Shown piece after piece: positions 1 to 6,671 of a stretch of DNA of 64,000 nucleotides; the first letter of the stretch is position 1; every line of letters begins with the position of its first letter. The notes under the pieces were generated by a model that saw only the letters and a list, made by a program, of their open reading frames with translations, was not told where the DNA came from and did no database searches. The DNA comes from Balneolaceae bacterium UBA3186 (lineage in GTDB: Bacteria; Bacteroidota; Rhodothermia; Balneolales; Balneolaceae), in assembly GCA_002364085.1 (NCBI GenBank), contig DEXK01000012.1, positions 128,069 through 192,068 on the forward strand, written 5' to 3'. A program made the position numbers and the translations under genes.

Positions 1-1
1 A

Positions 2-700
2 GAACCCATTATCTTCAATCTTGGTGGAAGTGATGATTCCAACCGTTCAATGACCCTTACCGGAGAGTTTAATTATTTAGGAGACGATCCACGGGAAACG
101 ATCAACTTTACTTATGATGGGTTTGGACTAAAAGGTTCAAAAATTTCTCCTTCTGAACTACTTCCTTATCCTCTCAAAACCGGAACAGGAGAAGTTTCTG
201 CATCTGTAAGCATTATTGACAAAAGATTTGACAGTGAGATTGGTTATAAAGCTAAGGGAATTGCTTTTGATTTCGGACAGAATCCATCTAAAAACAGGGT
301 TCAACAATTAATCAGAGATGCTGTTTCCAGTACTGACCAAATTAATGTAACAGCATTGGTTGATAATCTTAATGGTCCATTGAATGTAAAAGTACGATCT
401 AACCTCGATGATCTTTTTGTAAATGCGTTAAGGAATACCGTCAGCAAAGAGGTTGATCAGGCTCGTCAAAAGATAGAATCCAGAGTAAGAAGTGAGATCG
501 GTAACCGAAAAGAGCAACTTCTGGCTTTTAAAAATGAAAAAGAAGCAGAGATTCGAAAAGAATATGAAAGACTGGAAAACCGCGTAAACGAAGAGATCAA
601 AAAAGTTGAAGAAAAAAAGAAAGAACTTGAAAAGAAAAAGAAAGAACTGGAAGACTCTTTAAAAAATGCGGTTAAAGATCGGATTGGTATAGATTGGTAA
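2..700 (+). CDS. TIGR03545-like protein, C-terminal part (truncated by window edge)
   Basis: The reading frame is open from base 2, and the first ATG at 50 is internal in style, so this is the 3' part of a gene that begins outside the window. The visible protein has a beta-rich first half (to about residue 150 of the visible part). It then changes into a highly charged Lys/Glu coiled coil that runs almost to the C-terminus, ending in the residues DRIGIDW. The combination of a beta-rich domain (SNLDDLFVNALRN region) followed by a long basic/acidic helix resembles the uncharacterised TIGR03545 family of outer-membrane bacteria, usually paired with a TIGR03546 membrane protein. The partner would lie upstream and cannot be seen. 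The family call is from memory of the pattern and is moderate; the coding call is firm. Confidence 0.6.
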   Translation, partial: EPIIFNLGGSDDSNRSMTLTGEFNYLGDDPRETINFTYDGFGLKGSKISPSELLPYPLKTGTGEVSASVSIIDKRFDSEIGYKAKGIAFDFGQNPSKNRVQQLIRDAVSSTDQINVTALVDNLNGPLNVKVRSNLDDLFVNALRNTVSKEVDQARQKIESRVRSEIGNRKEQLLAFKNEKEAEIRKEYERLENRVNEEIKKVEEKKKELEKKKKELEDSLKNAVKDRIGIDW

Positions 701-707
701 TTGGAGT

Positions 708-1271
708 TCAATAGATTCTGTCTTCTTTCCATTGAGATGGATTGTTCCGTATATATTCAGAGATGTTATTAAAGGACTCCTGATCTCGGATTATATGATC
801 GTAGTATCTTGCTTGCCATTGGAAATCAGTTCTGATCTTTCTCGCCTTCTTTGTAACACCGATTTTAAATCCTCTGACTATTGAACCCAAATTTTTAGAT
901 TGAGGACCAAATTTGTTTAATGAATTCTGTTTTGATACATGTAGAGACGCAAGATTATGCGTCCCTAAAATTAGATTCGAATCCATTTCATTATTCTTTT
1001 TGTCAATGATAATGATTCCATGCACATGATTAGGCATCACAACAAATTCTCCTAATTTCACAAATGGAAAATGATCCGGAATCTCTTTCCAACATTGGTT
1101 TGCGATTTTTCCAATTTCAGATAGAAACATTTCATCATTCTTTATCTCTCCAAAACATCGCTCTCTATTCTTCTCACATAACGTTATGAAATAAGACCCA
1201 TTCCACCCATAATCCCAAGACTTTAATCGAGTAGTTTCATTTCGATATTTGTTTCTGAATCTGTTTGACAC
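708..1271 (-). CDS. REP-associated tyrosine transposase (RAYT, Y1_Tnp/IS200-like fold)
   Basis: A 187-residue single-strand DNA transposase of the HUH class. The HUH metal motif is seen as MPNHVHG (His82 and His84) and the candidate catalytic tyrosine lies in WQARYYDHI (Tyr156/Tyr157). The family landmarks YFITLCEKNRE near the N-terminus, SKNLGSIVRGFK in the middle and YIRNNPSQW near the C-terminus are all present, so the gene looks intact. RAYTs are domesticated relatives of IS200/IS605 transposases that process palindromic REP sequences. This gene has a palindrome of that kind inside its own coding sequence at 942-967. It converges on the preceding gene with only 7 bases between stop codons. 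No terminal repeats of a complete insertion sequence are seen around it, in line with a single-copy RAYT rather than an active IS. Confidence 0.92.
   Translation of the reverse strand: MSNRFRNKYRNETTRLKSWDYGWNGSYFITLCEKNRERCFGEIKNDEMFLSEIGKIANQCWKEIPDHFPFVKLGEFVVMPNHVHGIIIIDKKNNEMDSNLILGTHNLASLHVSKQNSLNKFGPQSKNLGSIVRGFKIGVTKKARKIRTDFQWQARYYDHIIRDQESFNNISEYIRNNPSQWKEDRIY
942..967. repeat. REP-like palindrome embedded in the RAYT gene
   Basis: Arms TAGAGACGCA (942-951) and TGCGTCCCTA (958-967) are complementary except for one position, which becomes a G-U pair in the minus-strand transcript; the loop is 6 bases. It encodes residues 102-110 of the transposase (GTHNLASL region), a segment between the HUH motif and the conserved SKNLGSIVRGFK block. 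The core GAGACGC...GCGTCTC also forms the terminator at 19468-19492. That RAYT genes carry their cognate palindrome is my recollection of the family; the hairpin itself is seen directly. Confidence 0.7.
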
Positions 1272-1316
1272 TATATACTTAATGGAGAACAGGTTACAAT
1301 CGCAAAAAGGTCAAAT

Positions 1317-1679
1317 TTATTCGATACTTATTTGACCTACCTCTTCAACAGATACAATCTCATTCTTTATTTTATCGAACTTAATCAGATAAATAGGATT
1401 TTCAATCTTGTTAAATAAAACCTCGTTAAGATAGTATAATGCGATAGAACTTGTAGAATCCTCAGGTAAAATAGATCCCCAAATGGCTACAACGTTAACA
1501 TCTATTTTATGACCTGATTGTTTTAATGAGTCGATCTTTGAAACCGTATCTTTAAACTCTACAAGACTTTGTACTTTTTTAAATGCTTGTTCTTTTTGAT
1601 CTTCTTCTTGACAATACACCTGATTTGTCAATGCAAATGCAATCAATAAGCTTAAGATCAGACTTTTATTAAACCTCAT
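1317..1679 (-). CDS. small secreted hypothetical protein
   Basis: About 120 residues. I prefer the ATG at 1679 (MRFNKSLILSL) because it gives a compact signal peptide (basic N-terminus, hydrophobic stretch, likely cleavage near QVYCQ); an upstream ATG at 1694 would add five residues. The cysteine at the end of the hydrophobic stretch could be a lipobox cysteine (VYC), although the residues before it are not a good lipobox. The mature part has charged helices and a C-terminal YLIKFDKIKNEI segment. I recognise no family. It lies just downstream (minus strand) of the thioredoxin-reductase tail remnant and may belong to the same inserted segment. Confidence 0.55.
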   Translation of the reverse strand: MRFNKSLILSLLIAFALTNQVYCQEEDQKEQAFKKVQSLVEFKDTVSKIDSLKQSGHKIDVNVVAIWGSILPEDSTSSIALYYLNEVLFNKIENPIYLIKFDKIKNEIVSVEEVGQISIE

Positions 1680-1690
1680 ATTTACCATAA

Positions 1691-1782
1691 TCACAAATTC
1701 GAATCTGCTAAATATTCATGCACGTATTTTATAGCCATGGAGCCTTCGACTACGGCTGAAGCGACACGATTCATAGCGCTGG
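1691..1782 (-). pseudogene. Remnant of the 3' end of a thioredoxin-reductase-like gene
   Basis: Bases 1695-1782 match 2759-2846, the 3' end of the fused reductase gene, over 88 bases with 11 differences. Read on the minus strand it is still in frame, gives the C-terminal residues MNRVASAV then EGSMAIKYVHEYLADSNL, and ends with its own stop (TGA at 1691-1693). Nine of the codon differences are silent and only two change an amino acid (Gly to Val, Gly to Ser). Such a pattern is expected of a tail that diverged under selection in another genome or strain, not of neutral decay. The lipoprotein gene lies between this remnant and the intact tail. It looks like a displaced or imported gene end left by recombination or integration. 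Confidence 0.8.
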
Positions 1783-1789
1783 TAAAAGA

Positions 1790-2716
1790 TTAGTTTTTGA
1801 AAGAAATTAAGCTTATCTGAGTAGTACCCTTACCCGTATGACCATTATATGATTCTTGATAATTGGTCAAACCAGTATCCGCTTTTACCGTGTAAAGTCC
1901 TCCATCAATATGTAGTTGATTATATGCTTGATTGCCTGTTAGTCGAGACTGAGGTAGATATCTATCTCTAAACCAACCATAAAATTGATCTCCGTTACTT
2001 CTCCAATAAACAACAGAACTCCTATTATAAAAAGGACCAGAGGAACCAAAATCGATAGATGGCCTGTGAATTAAATCAAAGGATAATTCTGAGGTATGCT
2101 TGTCTTCAGATACTACATATAAATACCTGCTATACATATTTGTTGTATCTGAGTTTTGAATTACTGAATTCTTAGACTCATAATTAACAACAAAGCCCTC
2201 GTTTGTAGTTTCTAAATGGTATCTAAATGATGAATCTGTTTCGTCTAAAAAACTAGTTTTTGTAATGCTTTCGTAACTTTTTTTGGTGCCCACGTCGATG
2301 GGATCTGCTCCCGTTGGATCCCAAGATAAACTACTTGATTCTCCCTTATACTTTAGTTCGATATTTTCTCCCATAGGAAAAAAGTCCAATAATTTTTGCT
2401 TTAACTGAATGCTAACAAGCGTACCGGTTTCTTTGCCAATCGTAATTACTGTGTCAGAAGGTAGGTGATGTTCACTCTTTACAGCAAATAAATGATTTCC
2501 AGTAGTAATATCAGGTATTTGAAACTCACCATCACTGTTGGTATAAAAAGAGTTTCCATTCACAGAAACCTCCACATTTTCATTAAACAAAGTGTCTCCC
2601 TTGAAAACATCGAATACTTTTCCAGTAACTACTTGAGGACCAAAACCATCGAGACCTGAATCATTACATGAAATAACAAGAGCTACTATTGAAAATAAAA
2701 TTAGCTTATTACACAT
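1790..2716 (-). CDS. Lipoprotein with carboxypeptidase-regulatory-like domain
   Basis: 308 residues. The N-terminus MCNKLILFSIVALVISC is a type II signal peptide with Cys17 as the likely lipidated residue. Residues 28-110 (VVTGKVFDVFKGD to IQLKQK) look like a carboxypeptidase-regulatory/PEGA-type beta-sandwich (a 'GKV-x-D ... G-x-F-x-I-P-D' pattern). The rest is beta-rich without a family I recognise. Mature location would be the periplasm or outer membrane. The gene is bounded by the 88-base tail repeat (1695-1782 and 2759-2846), so it probably arrived or was trapped in the event that made the repeat. Function unknown; possibly a surface binding protein. Confidence 0.7.
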   Translation of the reverse strand: MCNKLILFSIVALVISCNDSGLDGFGPQVVTGKVFDVFKGDTLFNENVEVSVNGNSFYTNSDGEFQIPDITTGNHLFAVKSEHHLPSDTVITIGKETGTLVSIQLKQKLLDFFPMGENIELKYKGESSSLSWDPTGADPIDVGTKKSYESITKTSFLDETDSSFRYHLETTNEGFVVNYESKNSVIQNSDTTNMYSRYLYVVSEDKHTSELSFDLIHRPSIDFGSSGPFYNRSSVVYWRSNGDQFYGWFRDRYLPQSRLTGNQAYNQLHIDGGLYTVKADTGLTNYQESYNGHTGKGTTQISLISFKN

Positions 2717-2754
2717 AGGTTTAATCTTTCTTTATTTAATATATCGAAAGGTTA

Positions 2755-4422
2755 CTATAAATTCGAATCTGCTAAATATTCGTGCACATATTTTATGGCC
2801 ATAGAACCTTCACCAACTGCTGAAGCAACACGATTCATAGCGCCGGCACGAACATCTCCGGCAGCGAAAATTCCGGGTGCACAGGATTCTAATAAATAGG
2901 GCCGTCTTTCCAATTTCCAGACTTTGGAATATTCATCGTATCGCTGAAGATCTTTTCCGGTCTCTATAAAACCTCTTTCGTTTTTGATCACATTGTCATG
3001 GATCCAATCGGTATAAGGTTTTGCACCGATAAAGATGAATAAACCGTCTGCCTCTACTTCCGATTCTGATTCATCCACATTATTTAGGAGTTTCAGTCCT
3101 TGCAGATGACCATTTCCGGATGCCTCTACAATTTCTCTGCTTCCAAGAAGCTCGATGTTTTCGGTTCTGTTTATCTGATCGATCAAATAAGAAGACATAC
3201 TTGAAACCAGCGAATCTTTCCGAATGGTGATATACACTTTCTTTGCAAATGTAGACAGATACATGGCTGCTTGTCCGGCTGAATTACCACCACCAACAAT
3301 GTATACTTGTTTGTCTTTGAACGCGTGAGCTTCCGTCATTGCAGCGCCGTAATAAATTCCCGCTCCGGTAAAATCTGAAATTCCTTTGCTTTCCAGCTTT
3401 CGGTAATTAACACCTGTAGTAACAATTACCGCTTTTGCATTGATCTCACTTCCATCCGCCAGACAAACTGTTTTATACTGATCATTTATCTTGATATTAA
3501 TGACCTCTTGTGGAGATAAAAATTCGACGCCGAATCTTGTGGCTTGTGTGATTGCACGTCTAGCCAAATCCGAACCGCTTAGTCCTTTTGGAAATCCAAG
3601 ATAATTCTCGATTCGAGAACTTGTTCCTGCTTGACCACCGGGAGCCCTCTTTTCGATGAGCAATGTTTTTAATCCTTCTGAGCCACCATAAACCGCCGCA
3701 GCTAACCCTGCGGGACCAGCTCCTACAATTACTACATCGTATACATTTTCTGAAGCAGATGGATTTTTCCCAAGCTTGTTAGCAATCTGAATCGGACTTG
3801 GATCTGTGAGGAATTCACCATCCTCAAAAAATATTGCGGGCAGATCTTTTTGGTCAATCTGATTCTCTTCTAATAATTCAGCGGCTTTTTCATTTTCCTC
3901 AATATCTAGCCAACGATAAGGAATCAGGTTTCCGGAAAGATAATCTTTAACTGTATGGGACTTCGGTGAATACTGATATCCGACTAATCTAATCCCTGTA
4001 AAATCCGGGCGGAAATTAGCTTGCCATTCGTCAAGCAGATCATCCAAAACCGGGTACAATTTTTCTTCAGGCGGATCCCAAGGTTTCAGAAGATAGTAAT
4101 CCAGCTGGACTTCATTAATTGCCCGAATTGCGGCGTCCGTATCAGAATAAGCCGTTAACAGAACTCTCTTAGCTCCCGGGAAATACGCTCTTGCTTTTTC
4201 AAGGAAATCTACCCCAATCATTTCAGGCATTCGTTGGTCTGATAGAAATAGCGCAACCGTTTCGCCTTGCTTTTTTAGCTCAGGCAGGCTCTCCAATGCT
4301 TCTTTCGGAGATTGAGTGCTCATCACCCTATAATCCTTTCTGTAATTACTGCGCAGGTCTCTTGTAATTGCTCTAAGCACCTGAGCATCATCGTCGATCG
4401 TAAAAATTATGGGTTTCTTCAT
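2755..4422 (-). CDS. Receiver / glutaredoxin-like / thioredoxin reductase-like fusion (FAD-dependent oxidoreductase)
   Basis: 555 residues in three parts. Residues 1-130 are a CheY-type receiver with the acidic pocket Asp10-Asp12, phospho-acceptor Asp62 (LSDQRMP), Thr90 and Lys113 (LLKPW). Residues 142-220 look like a glutaredoxin-fold domain (GYQYSPKSHTVKDYL, then DLPAIFFEDGEFL), but the CxxC is SPKS (152-155). Residues 227-555 are a thioredoxin-reductase-like flavoprotein with FAD motif GAGPAG (234-239), GGQAGTSSRIENYLGFP, NADPH motif IVGGGNSAGQAA and FAAGDVR. The redox CxxC site of true thioredoxin reductases is GAAM (359-362). Only two cysteines remain (320 and one near the FAAGDVR motif). 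It is the last gene of the stress locus and follows a histidine kinase by 74 bases, which is its likely phosphodonor. Output is probably enzymatic; there is no DNA-binding domain. Confidence 0.88.
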   Translation of the reverse strand: MKKPIIFTIDDDAQVLRAITRDLRSNYRKDYRVMSTQSPKEALESLPELKKQGETVALFLSDQRMPEMIGVDFLEKARAYFPGAKRVLLTAYSDTDAAIRAINEVQLDYYLLKPWDPPEEKLYPVLDDLLDEWQANFRPDFTGIRLVGYQYSPKSHTVKDYLSGNLIPYRWLDIEENEKAAELLEENQIDQKDLPAIFFEDGEFLTDPSPIQIANKLGKNPSASENVYDVVIVGAGPAGLAAAVYGGSEGLKTLLIEKRAPGGQAGTSSRIENYLGFPKGLSGSDLARRAITQATRFGVEFLSPQEVINIKINDQYKTVCLADGSEINAKAVIVTTGVNYRKLESKGISDFTGAGIYYGAAMTEAHAFKDKQVYIVGGGNSAGQAAMYLSTFAKKVYITIRKDSLVSSMSSYLIDQINRTENIELLGSREIVEASGNGHLQGLKLLNNVDESESEVEADGLFIFIGAKPYTDWIHDNVIKNERGFIETGKDLQRYDEYSKVWKLERRPYLLESCAPGIFAAGDVRAGAMNRVASAVGEGSMAIKYVHEYLADSNL

Positions 4423-4451
4423 TCCTTCGGAATTATGGAATTCAAAATGAA

Positions 4452-4498
4452 AAATTAAGAATGAAAGGAAACAATTTTGAATTTTTCATTCTTAATTT
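4452..4498. repeat. AT-rich inverted repeat between kinase and reductase genes
   Basis: Perfect 15-base arms (4452-4466 and 4484-4498, AAATTAAGAATGAAA and its complement) separated by 17 bases, next to the kinase stop codon. It could stabilise or attenuate the transcript between the kinase and the reductase. Similar AT-rich hairpins lie at 8264-8308 and 49921-49959. Confidence 0.6.
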
Positions 4499-5897
4499 AA
4501 TTATTTAATGGAAAGCAAAGTTCGAAGGTTGTTTGTCCTGGTTTAGATTCTACATCAATTGAGGCTCCGTGTTTTTCAATAATCTTATGAACTACATCTA
4601 AGCCTAATCCGGTTCCTTCGCCAACATCTTTAGTTGTAAAAAAAGGATCGAATATTTTTGGTAACACATCCTCCGGAATTCCGCTCCCGTTATCTTTAAA
4701 AAACAGATACATATTTTTATTCTTCTCTTCAGCTTTTACTTCGATCTTTCCATTTTGAGGCACTGCGTCAATTGCGTTGTCCAGCAAGTTCGTCCATACC
4801 TGGTTTAGTTCGCTTACATATCCATAGAATTCAGATAGATCAGAAGGGATATTCAGTTCTATCTCTACTTTTTTCTGCTTTGCTTTGTGGTTGAGCATCG
4901 TAACTGTGCTCTTTAGGACTTTTTTAAGCTCCACCACTTCTTTATCGGTTCCCCTGTCCATATGAGAATAAGTCTTAACTGAAGAAACCAGATCGGAAAT
5001 TCGTCGGGCAGAGTCTTCGATCTCTTCCATCATTTTCTCTGTAGTAAGAACATCCTCGATCCAACCTAAAACCGCCGGCAGATATTCATCTTCTACATGA
5101 GAAGAAACAAATTCAAGATCTTCAGTATTAAAGCAATACTCCGCAAATGTCTCAGAATATTCAAATCCTGTTTCTACACCATGATCTTCCATCCAATCTG
5201 TTAATTCATCTTCAAGCGCGGTTCTTTCCATTAAAGATTGCTGATTTGAAGACCCTCTTCCCGCTTTTTTAAACACCAGATCATTCACCGCATCTATCTG
5301 ATCGTTGGTAAGTTTGATACTCATCACAGATTTGAACTTATCAGGCGTTTGAGACAAGCGTTTCTTTAGCTCAGTGGCTCCACGAACCATGGCAGAAGCC
5401 GGGTTATTTAATTCATGAGCTAATCCCGCAGAAAGTTTTCCCAATGCTACCAGCTTTTCATTTTGCTGCTGTTGAGAGGTGAAGCTTCGAATTCTATCCG
5501 ATAAACTGTGAACAAAAGCTTCGATCAGCTCATATCTTTTTGTGATCTCTACAAAGAGATCTTCATGAGTTTCAAGAATGGTAGTGTCTTCCATCACTAC
5601 TAAATGAGCCAAAGTAGATTGCATTCTGGAAAATGGAAGTCGCCCGGAAATATCACCGGTCACAAAATCGCCTATGCTTGTAAAAGAACTTCCTCTTGGA
5701 AGCTGAATTCTTATTCTACCATCCAGTATGATGAACATCTTATCAACCTCAGTACCCGGCTCCATGATCCTTTCATCTGTCATATAGGTACAGATTCGAG
5801 AGTTTTCTACCAGCCAGTCAAGCTGATCTAGAGGCACGTTTTCAAACTGCGGAAAGCTGTGTAATTTTTGAACTGCAAATTCCTTTAATGTGCTCAT
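4497..5897 (-). CDS. Cyclic-nucleotide-domain sensor histidine kinase
   Basis: 466 residues, soluble. Residues 10-125 are a cNMP/CRP-type beta-roll (IMEPGTEVDKMFIILDGRI, GDFVTGDISGRLPF). A glutamine-rich linker (QQQQNEK) leads into HisKA with His161 in GLAHELNNP, then a long helical insert, and an HATPase_c domain with the N box (NQVWTNLLDNAIDAVP), G1 (DNGSGIP), F box (FDPFFTTK) and G2 (GTGLGL). No membrane segment is seen, so the input is probably a cytosolic ligand bound by the beta-roll. The canonical phosphate-binding Arg-x-Ala is not obvious (SRMQST), so the ligand need not be cAMP. Its start overlaps the stop of the zinc-finger gene as ATGA, which suggests translational coupling. The likely partner is the receiver domain of the next gene. 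Confidence 0.9.
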   Translation of the reverse strand: MSTLKEFAVQKLHSFPQFENVPLDQLDWLVENSRICTYMTDERIMEPGTEVDKMFIILDGRIRIQLPRGSSFTSIGDFVTGDISGRLPFSRMQSTLAHLVVMEDTTILETHEDLFVEITKRYELIEAFVHSLSDRIRSFTSQQQQNEKLVALGKLSAGLAHELNNPASAMVRGATELKKRLSQTPDKFKSVMSIKLTNDQIDAVNDLVFKKAGRGSSNQQSLMERTALEDELTDWMEDHGVETGFEYSETFAEYCFNTEDLEFVSSHVEDEYLPAVLGWIEDVLTTEKMMEEIEDSARRISDLVSSVKTYSHMDRGTDKEVVELKKVLKSTVTMLNHKAKQKKVEIELNIPSDLSEFYGYVSELNQVWTNLLDNAIDAVPQNGKIEVKAEEKNKNMYLFFKDNGSGIPEDVLPKIFDPFFTTKDVGEGTGLGLDVVHKIIEKHGASIDVESKPGQTTFELCFPLNN

Positions 5898-6145
5898 AGT
5901 ATTTCCTTATCGATGTAGCAATAGCGCCAATCTTCGCCCGGCTCAACTGATCTGATTATAGGATGATCATTTCTCATATAGTGTTTTCTGGCGTGCTTGT
6001 TCTTTGAAGAATCGCAACAGCCCACATAACCACAAGTCATACACATTCGTAAATGAACCCATTCATCTCCTAGCTGAACACAAGTTTCACATTCATGAGT
6101 TGTGGGCTCTGTAATTTTGATCATATTTTCATGCTCGCAGGACAT
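5894..6145 (-). CDS. UBP-type zinc finger protein
   Basis: 83 residues. Zinc ligands are spread in the ZnF_UBP order: C3-x-H5, CETC, CMTC, GYVGCCDSS, HARKH and NDHPIIRS, ending in PGEDWRYCYID. In eukaryotes this fold binds the ubiquitin C-terminus; in bacteria it appears as a stand-alone small protein, commonly beside redox or two-component genes, with no proven role. Here it sits between the DsbA-like gene (1 base apart) and the kinase (4-base overlap). It could be a regulatory adaptor or a thiol/zinc sensor for the kinase; that is inference. Confidence 0.88.
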   Translation of the reverse strand: MSCEHENMIKITEPTTHECETCVQLGDEWVHLRMCMTCGYVGCCDSSKNKHARKHYMRNDHPIIRSVEPGEDWRYCYIDKEIL

Positions 6146-6146
6146 A

Positions 6147-6671
6147 TCAGCTTAATTTATGATTCGTGATAAAAGCCAATAACTCTTTGAAAGCTAATTT
6201 GCCTTCATACTTGGTTTCGTTCATAAAAAAAGTCGGCGTATCATTTACTCCGTTTTTAACGCCACTTCTAAAATCTTGCTGAACCCAACTCAAAAAACTA
6301 TGTGAATCCAGATCTACATGAAATTTTCTTCTATCCAGATCGAGTTCCTGAGCAAACTCTTCCAATCTTTCTCTACCCAGATTCTGATTGTCAGCAAACA
6401 TAAGATCATGCATTTCCCAGAATTTTCCTTGATCTCCGGCACATAAAGCTGATTCAGCACACATTTCAGCATTTGGGTGCTTTTTCTTGATCGGAAAATG
6501 GCGGAATATGAATTTCAGGTCTGTGTCTTCTTTCAAGAATTTTTGAACGTATCTGTACCCCAACCGGCTGTACGGACATTCATAATCTCCATATTCGATC
6601 AGGATATTCTGTGAAGACAGGTTTCCTTTCGGGTATTCTTCATTTCTGATATTTAAGCTGTAATCACTCAA
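6147..6671 (-). CDS. DsbA-family thioredoxin-fold protein with single active-site cysteine (CPYS)
   Basis: 174 residues. Thioredoxin fold of the DsbA family, with the active-site region EYGDYECPYSRLG (Cys32-Pro-Tyr-Ser35), an alpha-helical insert (CAESALCAGDQGKFWEMHDLMF) and the cis-proline loop NDTPTFF (Pro146). The second catalytic cysteine is replaced by serine, so it would act as a monothiol protein. There is no signal peptide, so it should be cytoplasmic, unlike classical DsbA. Its start overlaps the end of the antiporter gene by 8 bases, and related DsbA domains are known next to or fused with Na+/H+ antiporters. It may gate the antiporter by thiol chemistry or handle glutathione-like adducts; this is inference. 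Confidence 0.85.
   Translation of the reverse strand: MSDYSLNIRNEEYPKGNLSSQNILIEYGDYECPYSRLGYRYVQKFLKEDTDLKFIFRHFPIKKKHPNAEMCAESALCAGDQGKFWEMHDLMFADNQNLGRERLEEFAQELDLDRRKFHVDLDSHSFLSWVQQDFRSGVKNGVNDTPTFFMNETKYEGKLAFKELLAFITNHKLS

Noticed and set aside
466..732. Minus-strand frame rich in Ser and Phe
   Set aside because: It is the antisense of the Lys/Glu coiled coil of the plus-strand gene, a usual artefact.
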